DNA of 64,000 nt, from contig CAWCJS010000003.1 of the NCBI GenBank assembly GCA_963795795.1, forward strand, positions 744,001-808,000. Direction: 5' to 3'. Made by a program: the position numbers and the translations under genes. Positions 36,167 to 46,304 of the stretch are shown here, piece by piece (the first letter of the stretch is position 1; every line of letters begins with the position of its first letter). This DNA is from Palsa-504 sp963795795. GTDB lineage: Bacteria; Actinomycetota; Actinomycetes; Streptosporangiales; Streptosporangiaceae. Under the pieces are notes generated by a model, which ran no database searches, was not told the DNA's origin, and was given only the letters and a program-made list of their open reading frames with translations.

Positions 36167-38969
36167 TCAGGAACTCATGCCGAGAACGGCGTAGTTGTAC
36201 ATGCCGTAGTACGCCTGCACGTAGACGTTCGTGAGGTTCGGCGGCCGGTACAGCACTGTCTTCTGGTAGATCCCCGGCAAGATAGCTGCGTCCTTGAGGA
36301 TCTGCTCGTCGATCTGCGACCAGATCGCCGTCCGGGCCGCGCCGGTGACCGAGGTGGACCGCATGAACAGGTTGTTGATCACCGAGTCATCTAGTTCGGC
36401 GATGTTGGTGTTGCTGGTGGGGGAGATGGCGTCCCCCGCGCTGAGCAAGTCGAGGAACCCGTAGCCGTTCGGCCAATCGCCTTGCCAGACCCCGGCGGCG
36501 ATGCCGATACCGTGCGAGTGCACGTAGGCGGTGGCGCCGGCGGCGCTTTCGTAGTAGGAGTCGGTAGCGGACCCCTTCAGCGTCACCTTGATCCCCACCC
36601 GGGCCAGCGCGGCCTGCAGTGCGGTGGCCGCGGCGGTCTCCTGCGGGTTGTCGTCGCGGTAGGCCAGGTTGGTGCTGAAGCCGCCGGGTCTGGCCGCACT
36701 GAGCCAGCTGCTGCCTGGCCGAGGCAAGGTCACCGCCCGGCTGGGACAGCGCGTGGTACAGGTCGAACGCCTTGTAGCCCAGGACGACGGGCGGCATCAC
36801 GGTGCTGGCGAGCTGACCGTCCGCGGGACCGCCCCAGGCGGTCTGGATGGTCATCTTGTCCGCCGCGTACTCGATCGCCTCGCGGCAGTGCAGGTTGTCC
36901 AGCGGCGCGACCTTGGTGTTGATGTACATGAACCGCGCGAACCCGTTGAGCGGGTTGTCCGCGTTGGTCTTGTCCGCCACACTCGACAGGATCCTCGCCT
37001 GCGCCGACGATCCGACGCCCGCGCCCTGCGCGTCCACGTCGATATCGCCGTTCAGCAATCCGCTGTCGATATCGGCCTGGTTCACGTTCAGGTTCATGAC
37101 GATCTGGCTGGGCAGCTGCTTGGCGTTCGGGTCCGTGGCCGGGTTCCAGCCCGGGTTGGGCACCAGGGCGAGACGCTGGCCCGGTACGTAGCTGCTGAAC
37201 ATGTACGGACCTGTGGAGAGCGGGTGCAGCTGGTAGTTGCCGCCCTTATCCGCGCTGGGCAGCACCGGGGCGGTGTCCGGGTAGGCCAGCACGTAGGGCA
37301 GGTCGGGGAACGGGTACTGCAGGTGGAACACCAGGGTGGTCGCGTCAGGGGTGTCGATCGCGGTCAGGCCCATCAGGTTCTTGGCCCGATCCTGGTAGGG
37401 ACCGGGGTAATCCGGGTCGGTGAGCAGCGTCTGATAGTAGGTCGGCCCGTTGTCCAGCACCGACCGGTCATAGGTGCGCTCGATCGCGTACTTGACGTCC
37501 TGGGCGGTGACGGTCGTGCCATTCTCGAACTTGACGTCGGGCTGGATGTGGAACGTCCAGGTCATCCCGTCGGGGCTGACTGTGCCCAGGTCCGTGGCCA
37601 GGTCGGGTACGAGCTGAAGGCCGCACTGGCCCGGACAGGACTTGTAGGTGAACATCGGCATGGCGAAGAGTCGGTCGAAGTTCATCACCCAGGGCTGGTA
37701 GGTGTTGCCGGGGTCGAACGAGTCTGGCGTGCCCTGCGCGTCAAAGATCAGGGTCCCGCCCTTGCGGCCAGACGGGTTGATCACGGCAGCGAGGCCGCCG
37801 TTGAACGCCGCTACCGTCCCCGGCGAGGAAGCGCCGGCGCCGCTGCTGCCGCCGCCAGGCGGCGACCCGCCCTTACCAGGGTTCCCGGACAAGAGCAGGC
37901 CGGCCGCGGTGCCCACGGCCGCGACCAGGACAGCCACCGCCAACGCGGCGTAGACCCGCACCGGACGCCGGCGAACCGGCCCCGGCAGGGGGGCAGTCGG
38001 CCACGGCCGGGAGGGTACGCCGCGACGCCTCGAGGTCGGCGCTGGCCCGGGGGAGTGGCCCTGACCGGTCGGCGGGCCCGCCAGAAGCGGGCCGGTCGCG
38101 GCCGGTCGCCAGGTCTGGGCCAAGATCGTCTGGGTGGGAACGTCGTAGCCGCCGTGCGGCTGAGCAGAGGTATGCGTCAGCTGGCGAAGCAAGTCATCCG
38201 CGGTGGGCCGGTTCTGCGATTCCTTGGCCAGCGCGGCCTCGACCCAGGACCGCAGCGAGTCCGGGACCGCGGTGATATCTGGTTCGGTGTTCATGATCCG
38301 GTAGAAGACGGCCGCCGCCACGCCGCTGCCGAACGGCGTGTCCCCGCTGGCCGCGTACGCGATCGTCACCGCCCAGGAGAAGATGTCGGACGCGGTGACC
38401 GCCTGCCCCATGATCTGCTCGGGTGCCATGAAGCCGATTGAGCCGACCGTCATACCGGTCTGGGTCAGGACCGTCGCGTCCAATGCCTGGGCGATCCCGA
38501 AGTCGATGACCTTGGGCCCGTCTGCGGTGAGCAGCACGTTGGACGGCTTGAGGTCGCGGTGAACGATTCCGGCCGCGTGGATCGCGGCCAGCGCCTCGGC
38601 GAGCCCGGTCGCCAGGCCGTACAGCATCTCGGCCCCGAGCGGACCGTGCCTTTCGACGTAGTCGGACAGTGAGGGACCGTCAACGTACTCGGTGACCAGG
38701 AACGGCTTCGGCCCCTGGGTGTCGGCCTCGATCACCCGGACCGTGCACATGCCCTCGACCCGCGTGAGCGTGGCCACTTCCCGGCTGAACCGGACCCGGA
38801 ACTCGGGGTCCTCGGCCAGTTCCGGTCGCAGGACCTTCACGGCTACCGGGATACCGTCCTTCGCGGCGCCGAGGTACACCACACCCATCCCGCCGGCGCC
38901 CAGCCGGCCGGTCAGCCGGTAGCGGCCGACGCGCGCAGGGTCTCCCGGCAATAGCGGTCCCTGAGCCAA
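36167..38969 (-). CDS. Ser/Thr protein kinase fused to ABC-type solute-binding domain (one frameshift)
   Basis: About 933 residues once one extra base near 36689 is removed. Kinase domain, about residues 15-275: GAGGMGVVYL, VAVKVL (Lys), HRDLKPSNVLL, DFGIAQ. A Pro-rich juxtamembrane part and one TM (VYAALAVAVLVAAVGTAAGL) follow. The rest is an extracytoplasmic family 5 (oligopeptide) binding protein: TPDSFDPGNTYQPWVMNFDR, NPGWNPATDPNAK, then NLAYRDDNPQETAAATALQA and SATDSYYESAAG in the second frame. It may sense peptides outside and signal inside. TTG 38969 has AAGGGGGG before it. Confidence 0.85.
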
Positions 38970-39245
38970 CGAGACGCCCCCCTTCCGCCCAAGACTTGAT
39001 CGCACGGGCGGCCGTATCCAACAGCTAACGGCAACTAAATCCTTGAACGCTGCATTATGTCACCGTGCGGTAGATCTGGGGAGTCTGCTGGAATTAGGGC
39101 TCAGGTGGGACGGAGGTCCGGGGGAGCAGCGGTGCGCCCAGCTGGCAATGGTGGGCGGTCGCAGCACCCCCGGATTCCTATCGGCTCGGCCGCAGGCAGT
39201 GACCGGGTGCCGTGCACGCGAGCGGCTTCGAGCAAGGCGCGGGGC

Positions 39246-39659
39246 TCAGCCCTGTGCCGGTAGCGGCTGGCTCAGCCGCAGGTGGTTGCCGCTGGGGTCG
39301 CGTACGGCAGCGTCGCGGACGCCGTAGGGCTGGTCAATGGGCTCCTGGAGGATCTCCGTCCCGGCGGCGCGCAGCGACTCGAAGGTTTTGTCTAGGTCGT
39401 CGACCTGGATAAAGACCGCTAGGTCGCCTTTGGCGACAATTTCGCGCATCGTCTGCCGGTCGGCGGGCGGGATGTGATGGTCTACAGCTGCCAGCAGCAG
39501 ATCGTGAGTGTCGCCGGGGGCATGGACGGTAAGCCAGCGCATCTCTGGCCCCATCGGAACGTCATCATGGACCTCGAAGCCGAGCCGCTGGGTGTAGAAG
39601 GCTAGCGCCTCATCCAGGTCAGTGCAGAACACGGGCGTGTGTGTGATGGAAAGTGCCAT
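39246..39659 (-). CDS. VOC/glyoxalase-family protein
   Basis: 137 residues from ATG 39657-39659. It begins ALSITHTPVFCTDLDEALAF and ends GVRDAAVRDPSGNHLRLSQP, the single-module VOC layout with the expected metal His near the N-terminus and Glu/His-like end. It lies 10 bp after the AraC-type regulator on the same strand. AraC-VOC pairs are common in actinobacteria, so the regulator probably controls it. Confidence 0.88.
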   Translation of the reverse strand: MALSITHTPVFCTDLDEALAFYTQRLGFEVHDDVPMGPEMRWLTVHAPGDTHDLLLAAVDHHIPPADRQTMREIVAKGDLAVFIQVDDLDKTFESLRAAGTEILQEPIDQPYGVRDAAVRDPSGNHLRLSQPLPAQG

Positions 39660-39669
39660 GTCAGCGACC

Positions 39670-40173
39670 CTACGTGCGGTCGGCCAGGAATGCTTCTCCA
39701 ATCCTGCACGGCTGCGCGACCCATCTCGGGCGTGCCCAGGCACGCGTCATGCACGGCGGGACCCGAGTGAGCCGCGAATGGTCGCGCGCCTTGTAAACGG
39801 ACGGCGGCTCGCCGACGAGACGTGTGAACGTAGAGCTGAACGAGCCGAGCGAGGTGAATCCCACGGCCATGCACACGTCAGTCACGGACATATGGCCGCG
39901 GCGCAACAGTGCCATGGCCCGTTCCACGCGCCTCGTCTGCAGGTACCCATACGGCGTATCGCCGTAGGCCTCGCGGAACCGCCGGGAGAACAGTGACGGC
40001 GACATCAGAGCAGCGCGCGCCATCGTCGGCACATCCAGCGGCCGCGCATACTCGCGCTCGAGCAAGTCCCTGGCCCGGCGCAGATGCGCCAACTCAGCGA
40101 CCTCCATACGAGGACCGTACACGGCGATGCCCAGACCCTGAGCTGGGCCGGGCTCGGTGAGCCGGTGTCTCAC
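39670..40173 (-). CDS. AraC-family HTH protein (DNA-binding domain only)
   Basis: 167 residues from GTG 40173, or 145 from ATG 40107 (MEVAELAHLRRARDLLEREY), which is the usual N-terminus of this short AraC type. The two HTHs are complete: LDVPTMARAALMSPSLFSRR and VTDVCMAVGFTSLGSFSSTF. No ligand domain is fused. The GTG overlaps the DUF72 stop as GTGA, which supports coupling. A 66-bp near-copy of its 5' end exists at 55825-55890. Confidence 0.88.
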   Translation of the reverse strand: MRHRLTEPGPAQGLGIAVYGPRMEVAELAHLRRARDLLEREYARPLDVPTMARAALMSPSLFSRRFREAYGDTPYGYLQTRRVERAMALLRRGHMSVTDVCMAVGFTSLGSFSSTFTRLVGEPPSVYKARDHSRLTRVPPCMTRAWARPRWVAQPCRIGEAFLADRT

Positions 40174-40988
40174 CAGGTCGGGATGGCTGCGGTCGCGGCC
40201 ACTTGGCCGACGTTGGGCGTGCGGGTCACGCTCCTGCCAGCCTGACGGGCCAGGTCGGCGAACTGGGCCGAGTTGATCACCGCCGCCCCGCCCGGGTCGT
40301 TGTTGAAGTAGACGTACACGTCGGCCTCATCCGGCCAGGTATCGGTCAACCGCGCCACCCAGGTCTTCAGCGCCTGCGGCCCGTAGCTGGGCCACGGCTG
40401 CGCCGTGCCCTCGTGCAACCGTAGATAACCCCATGTCGCGGTGCGCCACAGCGGCGTGATCGGGCGGCCGCGCCGGTCGGCCCAGCACAGCGTCGCGTCG
40501 TGGTCGGCCAGGATCTGCCGTAGCTCGTCGGTCCACCAGGTCTCGTGCCGCGGCTCCACCGCGAGCCGCACTCCGTGCCCGCCCAGCGCGGCGGCCGCGG
40601 TCCGGAACTCCTTCAAGCAGGCGTCCAGCGTGCTTGGGTCGGCCTTCAGCGTCGGCGGCAGCTGGAGCAGGACCGGCCCGAGCTTGGGCCCGAGCCCCGC
40701 CGCCGCGCCGAGCAGCCGGGCCACAGGCTCGGCCGGGTCGCGCAGCCGGCGCACGTGGGTCAGGTACCGGCTGGCCTTGACCGCCATGAGGAAGTCAACC
40801 GGAGTCCGCTCCCGCCAGCCGGCGAATGTCTCCCGCGTCGGCAGCCGGTAGAAGCTGTTGTTGTTCTCCACGGTCAGGTAGTGGGTGGCGTAGTGCTTGA
40901 GCCACAGGCGCTGGGGCACGCCCTCGGGGTACAGCCCGCCCCGCCAGTCGCGGTACTGCCAGCCAGACGTCCCGATCAGCATCGGCAT
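40170..40988 (-). CDS. DUF72 (YecE-like) protein
   Basis: 272 residues. DUF72 signatures are present: MLIGTSGWQYRDWRGGLYPE, NNSFYRLPTRETFAGW, FLMAVKASRYLTHVRRLRDP, LGPVLLQLPPTLKAD, and YVYFNNDPGGAAV near the end. The fold is a TIM barrel, and no activity is established. It leads a minus-strand unit with AraC and VOC genes. ATG 40988 is chosen over ATG/GTG 41012 because homologous proteins start close to the MLIGTSGW strand. Confidence 0.88.
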   Translation of the reverse strand: MPMLIGTSGWQYRDWRGGLYPEGVPQRLWLKHYATHYLTVENNNSFYRLPTRETFAGWRERTPVDFLMAVKASRYLTHVRRLRDPAEPVARLLGAAAGLGPKLGPVLLQLPPTLKADPSTLDACLKEFRTAAAALGGHGVRLAVEPRHETWWTDELRQILADHDATLCWADRRGRPITPLWRTATWGYLRLHEGTAQPWPSYGPQALKTWVARLTDTWPDEADVYVYFNNDPGGAAVINSAQFADLARQAGRSVTRTPNVGQVAATAAIPTW

Positions 40989-41120
40989 AGCCGTTACGTG
41001 CCCACCGGTCACGGTTCCACGCAGGACTCACTGCCTTCCTGCCCTTTGGTACAGGAATGCTATCCGTACCGGGTCGGGGGGAGTAGCGGAGGGTGTCCAG
41101 CCCGTGACCAGCATTGAGTA

Positions 41121-41151
41121 TTGACTCGCAGGCTGCGATCAGATCTATTCT
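41121..41151 (+). promoter_or_regulatory. candidate promoter and AGATCT site upstream of the NCS1 permease
   Basis: TTGACT (41121-41126) and TATTCT (41146-41151) are separated by 19 bp, which is long. AGATCT (41141-41146) touches the -10 and resembles two AGATCT-centred palindromes at 48678-48687 and 48857-48866. Confidence 0.35.
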
Positions 41152-41241
41152 ATTTCCGATACTATTTGCGGTTGCCCGGACATCGGTGACCTGGCAGCGC
41201 ATGCGGCGGTGGCTACTGCCATCGCGGGCAGGAGGGCACTC

Positions 41242-42682
41242 ATGACCACGGAAGATTCACGGGTCGCCGATGAGCTGCGCGTCTTCGAAGGGCAAAGACC
41301 AACGCGGACCGGTGACTTGGTCTTGGAGAGCCAGGGCATGGCGCCGATCCCGGAGGGGGACCGCTACGGCGGCGTCTACCGAATGTTCACCGTGTGGTTC
41401 ACGCCCAATATGGAGCTTTCCGGCGTTTTCGCGGGAACCCTGGCTGTAGTCTTCGGCCTCGGATTCGGCCTCGGCATCGTGGCTATTGTCGTGGGCACCA
41501 TTATCGGTTCGCTGCCGGTGGCGATCCTGTGCACTTGGGGCCCGAAGACCGGCACGGCCCAAGTGCCGTTGGCCAGGCTTCCGTTCGGAAAGACGATCGT
41601 GCTACCCGGAGCAGTCCAGTGGCTCTCGTCAATCGCATGGGATGCACTGGTCGGGCTATTCGGCGGTCAGGCCGCGCAGTTGCTCTTCCACGTGCCGTTC
41701 TGGCTGGGCGTAGCGATCGTGCTGGCGCTCGAGGGGATCGCGAGCGTCTGGGGCTACGAAATCGTGCACCGGTTGCAGGAGGTGGGCTCCGCCATCCTGA
41801 TCGTGCTGTTCGCGGTACTGACGGTGCGGATCTTCCAGCACCACGTCGTCCTGGCGCATAATACCGTGCACGGCGCCAGCCTGGTCGGCGCCTTCGTGCT
41901 GATGGTGACGATCTCGCTCAGCGAGGGCATTTCCTGGGCGTCCTACGCCTCCGACTACAGCCGGTACCTGAAGCCGGGAGTGTCCAAGAAGGCCATCTTC
42001 TGGTACACGATGTTGGGGCTGACCGCCTCGTACGTGTGGGTCGAGGGGATTGGCCTGGCCGGCGCCAGCGTGCTCAGTAACCAGACGGCCGCTGGCGTGC
42101 GGACGCTGATGGGCGGCGGGTTCCTCGGCGTCCTGGCGCTGATCGCAATCGTGTTCGGTGCTATCGCGTCGAACTCGATGAATGACTATACCGGCTCGCT
42201 TGCGTTCCAGGCTCTGGGCGCCAGGGTGCGCCTGGCCGATCGTGGCTGCCGTCGTCGCGGTCCTCGCGTTCGCTGCGATCCTGTACATGAACGCGGGCAA
42301 CACCTCGGGCAAGTTCCAGAATCTGCTGCTGTTCACCGCGTACTGGATCGCGCCGTTCTGCGCAATCGTGATGATCGACTGGCACTACAACAAGGACCGG
42401 TACACGCCTTCGCAGCTGCGCGAAAGCCTCAGTTTCGCCAAGCTTGGCAATGGCTGGCCGGCGATCGTTAGTTTCTGCGTGGCGTTCGGGGTCATGGTGC
42501 CATTCATGAACACCTCGATCATCGTCGGGCCGGTCGCGACGGCGCTCGATGGCGCCGACCTCTCGTTCTACGTCGGGTTCGTTGTAGCGGGAGTGCTCTA
42601 CTACGTCCTGCGCAAGGTCGCCGTGAGCCAGGAGACCAAGCGTGCGGGCGTGCCGGCCAGTACCGTCGGTCAAAAGGCGTGA
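41242..42682 (+). CDS. NCS1-family permease (one frameshift)
   Basis: About 479 residues after removing one extra base near 42230. AGGAGG precedes ATG 41242. NCS1 features include FTVWFTPNMELSGVFAGTLA, QWLSSIAWDALVGLFGGQ, EGISWASYASDYSRYLKPG, NSMNDYTGSLAFQALGAR and, in the second frame, DWHYNKDRYTP. About 12 TM helices result. NCS1 proteins import nucleobases, hydantoins, thiamin or its pyrimidine moiety with H+ or Na+. It heads the catabolic island and is the likely importer of its substrate. Confidence 0.88.
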
Positions 42683-42734
42683 GGCGCGCAGGCGAGCCCG
42701 CCGACATCATGCCGGTCGGGTGGCAGACGCTACT

Positions 42735-43695
42735 ATGACCGCGTTCGACAATGTGCTCGACCAGTGCCTCGCCGTCGCCGCCGGTGAGGAAATTGTCCTG
42801 CTTGCAGACGATGGCACCGACGTGGACGTCGTGGCTGGCCTTTCTGCGGGAATTCGCGACCGGGATGCTATACCGCTCGTGGCGCACATCCCCAGTCCGC
42901 GGTTGCCCGGGGCCGAGCCGCCCGTCGCAGTGGCCGCGATGATGCTGCATGCAGCCGCGACGATCGAGCTGACCAGCCTGTTCATCGGGTCATCTGCGGC
43001 ACGGCGGGCAGCGACTGACCATGGTGCGCGCTACCTGGCCATGCCAGCAGTGCGTCTGGACACATTCCGACCGTCTGGCCCGCTCGACGTCGATTTCGAG
43101 CAGCTGCGGATCGATGCCGAGCGCATCGGCGCCGCCTGGCATCAGGCGTCGATGTTCCGGCTTACCTCCAGGGGCGGAACCGACCTCTGGGGCTCTGTAG
43201 AGGACAGACCCGGGCGGGTACTTCATGGCATGGCGCGCGAACCTGGTGCGTATATGGCCCCACCCGACGTTGAGGCGGGCACCGCGCCGGTCGAGGGAAC
43301 CGCGACAGGCGCAGTTGTCGTCGACGCTGACCTGCTGTTCATGGGGGAGGGGCCGCTGGATGAGCCGGTGGTGCTGCGCATTGCCCACGGGCAGCTGATC
43401 GGGATAGAGGGCGCTGAGCCAGGTCGCAGCCGCCTGCTGTCCATGCTCGAGCGGTGCAGTGACGACCGGATGGCGAACATCGCGGAAGTATCGGTCGCGT
43501 TCAACCCGGGCGGGAAAGTGTGCGCGGTTCCGATGGAGAACAGAGTCGTCGCGAGGGTCGGCCCACATAGCTCTTGGAAACTCGATCGCCTATGGGGGCC
43601 GAGTGAACGCGATCGCACACCTGGACTGCGTGATGCGAGACGCGGTGCTCGAACTCGACGGCCGCGTCGTGATGGCCGAGGGAGTCCTCTTGTGA
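42735..43695 (+). CDS. M29 aminopeptidase/NicX-like metalloenzyme (one frameshift)
   Basis: About 319 residues after removing one extra base near 43558. The COG2309-type core is visible: MANIAEVSVAFNPGGK, then in the second frame AHIALGNSIAYGGRVNAIAH and LDCVMRDAVLELDGRVVMAEG. The positions H (AHIALG), H and D (AHLD) match the metal ligands known from NicX, the 2,5-dihydroxypyridine dioxygenase of nicotinate degradation; M29 aminopeptidases share the fold. Which activity applies is open, though the neighbourhood favours a ring-cleaving or amide-acting enzyme. ATG 42735 is the start. Confidence 0.7.
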
Positions 43696-43768
43696 GCAGG
43701 TCAAGGATGTGGCTGACCAGGGGCGGGCTCGACGGCCGTGACCGTGGATTTCGAGCCGGAACGCAGTG

Positions 43769-44530
43769 ATGGCCCGCCCGGCGGCGAGGAGCCGCAGCCA
43801 GGTTGCCCTCCCTTCGGTGTTCGGCGAAACGTCTGGCCGCCGGACCGCGACGGACGTCGTCTACGAGCAGCTCAGCGCCGCCATCGTCGAGCTCCGGATC
43901 CCGCCGGGCTCGCCGCTGCGCGAGGCTGACATCGCCCAGGGCCTGAGCGTGAGCAAGACGCCGGTCAGAGAGGCGCTCGGCCGTCTTGAGCAGGACGGCC
44001 TGGTGGTATTGAATTCGTTCCGGAGCGCGGTTGTCACCGATTACACCGCCCTTGACCTGCAGGAGATCTACGAGCTGCGGGAGATCCTCGAGGTGGCGGC
44101 CGCACGGTGGGCGGCTGAGTCCATGAGCAACAGGGGACTAGCTGACCTCGGTCGCATCGCCACCGAGTGCCAGCGCCTGAACGCTGCGGGCGGGGGACCA
44201 GAACTCGCAGTGCTGATCTCCGAGTTCAACACCGTCCTGTTCGGGGAGGTACAGAACACCCGGATTCGGGCGGTCCTTGACAACATTGCAGCGCACCTGG
44301 CCAGGATCGGCCGTCTCACAACAGAAATTCCCGGCCGGATGGAGTCCTCGGTGCATGAGCACGCGCAGATATACGAGGCGATCAAGCGTCATGATCCAGA
44401 GAGCGCTGAGCGGTTCATGCGGCAGCACATCCGCAGCGTGCGCGATGACCAGTTGCGCGCGCTCGCGGAACGCGAGCGAACAGCAGTGAGCCCAGGACAG
44501 GCAGCACCAGGAGGACAAAGGGGAGCATGA
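43769..44530 (+). CDS. GntR-family regulator with FCD domain, copy 1
   Basis: 253 residues from ATG 43769 (GTG 43766 just before). Winged helix: VVYEQLSAAIVELRIPPGSP, SVSKTPVREALGRLEQDGL, followed by an FCD ligand-binding domain (EIYELREILEVAAARWA, HEHAQIYEAIKRHDPESAER, FMRQHIRS). FadR/FCD regulators respond to carboxylic acids or related metabolites through a metal site. Its stop overlaps the dehydrogenase start (ATGA). It is clearly a paralogue of the regulator at 55019. Confidence 0.92.
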   Translation: MARPAARSRSQVALPSVFGETSGRRTATDVVYEQLSAAIVELRIPPGSPLREADIAQGLSVSKTPVREALGRLEQDGLVVLNSFRSAVVTDYTALDLQEIYELREILEVAAARWAAESMSNRGLADLGRIATECQRLNAAGGGPELAVLISEFNTVLFGEVQNTRIRAVLDNIAAHLARIGRLTTEIPGRMESSVHEHAQIYEAIKRHDPESAERFMRQHIRSVRDDQLRALAERERTAVSPGQAAPGGQRGA

Positions 44531-45552
44531 GAGCGATCCAGGTCCAGGAGGACCTTACTGTCCGCAGTAGTGACGTCCAGGTTCCGGAACCTGGGCCGGG
44601 GGAAGTGCTGGTGAAGGTGCGCGCCGCCGGCGTCTGCGGGACTGACTTGCACATCGTCGACGGAATGATCAAGCCGGACGCTTACCCGATGACGCTCGGC
44701 CACGAGGCGGCGGGCGTGGTCGAGCAGGCCGGCCCGGGCGTCGGGCTCGCGGCGGGCGCCAGGGTCGCAGTGTTCAACAAGCTCTTCTGCGGAGCCTGCG
44801 AGCAGTGCCTGCTCGGCAGGCAGAACCTCTGCACGGCCGAGCCGGGTCAGCTGGGCTTCAACAGGGACGGCGGCGACGCCGAGTACCTCGTCGCGCCGGA
44901 GCGGAACCTGGCCGTCCTGCCCGATACTGTCGACTTTGCGGCCGCTGCGGTGCTGACATGTGCGGGCATGACGGCGGTCCATGCGACACGGATGTCTGGC
45001 CTGCAGTCGGGCCAGACGGTAGTGGTGAACGGCATCGGCGGTGTCGGCATCCTGGTGGTCCAGGTGGCCGCGCAAGCCGGGGCCACGGTCATCGCGGTCG
45101 CCGACTCCGACGGCAAGGCAGACCTCGCGTCCAGGCATGGGGCCGCTGACACGATCATGCTGAGCCACGGCGACAACTACAATGCGCTGCCTGAGGCGGT
45201 AAGGTCGAGGACCGGCGGGCGGGGCGCCGACGTGTTCTTCGAGCTCGTCGGCACCACTGACACGATGACCGCAGGCATCCGCTCACTGGCACCTCGCGGC
45301 AGGTTCGTAAGCACCGGCTACACCGACCAGTCGCTGCAGATCCACCCCATCGACTTCATCCTCTCAGAGGCCAGCCTGGTATCCACGGTCGCTGCTACGA
45401 GGACTGACCTGAACGACGCCATCGCCATGGCGGCGGCCGGGACCCTGACGGTGCCACTCGCGGGAAGTTACCCGCTCGACGGTATCGTCGACGCGCTGTC
45501 CGCCTTGCGCAGCCGCAGCGTCCTGGGCCGCCAGGTGCTAGTGCCGGGCTGA
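44527..45552 (+). CDS. zinc-dependent alcohol dehydrogenase (MDR family)
   Basis: 341 residues. Catalytic zinc: Cys in AAGVCGTDLHI, and GHEAAG with His and Glu. Structural zinc: FCGACEQCLLGRQNLC with four Cys. NAD(P) site: VNGIGGVGILVVQVA with an acidic-poor VADSDGK turn. It oxidises an alcohol or reduces an aldehyde, and would fit an oxidation step in the island. It is coupled to the GntR gene by a 4-bp overlap. Confidence 0.92.
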   Translation: MRAIQVQEDLTVRSSDVQVPEPGPGEVLVKVRAAGVCGTDLHIVDGMIKPDAYPMTLGHEAAGVVEQAGPGVGLAAGARVAVFNKLFCGACEQCLLGRQNLCTAEPGQLGFNRDGGDAEYLVAPERNLAVLPDTVDFAAAAVLTCAGMTAVHATRMSGLQSGQTVVVNGIGGVGILVVQVAAQAGATVIAVADSDGKADLASRHGAADTIMLSHGDNYNALPEAVRSRTGGRGADVFFELVGTTDTMTAGIRSLAPRGRFVSTGYTDQSLQIHPIDFILSEASLVSTVAATRTDLNDAIAMAAAGTLTVPLAGSYPLDGIVDALSALRSRSVLGRQVLVPG

Positions 45553-45647
45553 GCCGGATCCGTCCGATCCCTGAGTAACGCGCCTCCGAGCTGTTCCGGC
45601 AAGGTCATAGCCTCCCCGTCCGCTGCAAGTCGCAGTATCGCGTATGT

Positions 45648-46304
45648 CTAGCCAGCGCACTGATCGGACGCGCCGCGCGTGTACGCCATCTCCCAGAAGG
45701 CAAGCTCGTGTACCGTCGACTTGTCGAAGGCCGCGCGGCACGCTGCCCGGTCGGCGTCGCTGTACCACGCGTCGAGCAGGCGGGTCGACGCCCGTACGAG
45801 CTCGTCGTATCCGTCGCCGGAGAACATGCCGATCCAATCAGCGTAGACCGGGTCGGCGGGAGTGTCCGCCACCAAGCGCTGGCCGATTTCGCCATAGCTC
45901 CACTGACACGGCAGGAGTGCCGCGAGCGCCACGGCGAGGTTACCGCCCCCTGCCGCCCGGACCAGGTGAGTCGTGTAGCGGCGCGTCGTCGGCAGCATGG
46001 GCGGCAGCGCGTCCGGTGATCCGCCTAGGCGGTGCAGGAAGTCAATATTCGCGGGGATCTCGACATTGACGATCTGTCCGAGGAACCGGGCCAGCGTTGC
46101 CTGCGACGCGCGGTCGGGTGCGGCTGCGATCGCGAGCGCGATGCCGCGCACGTACTCGTGCAGGTACTGCAGGTTCTGCTCGAAGTAAAACCGGAACGTC
46201 TCGTGCGGCAGGGTACCCGCGCCGATCGCGGTGACCATCGGGTGTGCCACCGCCGCGGCCCACGTTGTCGCGCCGCGCTCGCGCAGCCGCGCTGACTCGC
46301 TCAC
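45648..46304 (-). CDS. TenA/THI-4 family protein, copy 2
   Basis: 218 residues. TenA landmarks: AVAHPMVTAIGAGTLPHETF, FYFEQNLQYLHEY, the Cys in ALLPCQWSYGEIG, VYADWIGMFSG, and HELAFWEMAY. The catalytic Cys type suggests true aminopyrimidine hydrolase activity on thiamin-derived amines, or a related C-N cleavage. GTG 46304 overlaps the stop of the amidohydrolase upstream (GTGA). It is much diverged from copy 1 at 18522 and is the last gene of a three-gene minus-strand operon. Confidence 0.9.
   Translation of the reverse strand: MSESARLRERGATTWAAAVAHPMVTAIGAGTLPHETFRFYFEQNLQYLHEYVRGIALAIAAAPDRASQATLARFLGQIVNVEIPANIDFLHRLGGSPDALPPMLPTTRRYTTHLVRAAGGGNLAVALAALLPCQWSYGEIGQRLVADTPADPVYADWIGMFSGDGYDELVRASTRLLDAWYSDADRAACRAAFDKSTVHELAFWEMAYTRGASDQCAG

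Noticed and set aside
45553..45647. Hairpin between the dehydrogenase and TenA copy 2 as a bidirectional terminator
   Set aside because: Only short imperfect pairing could be drawn; the evidence is too weak to list.
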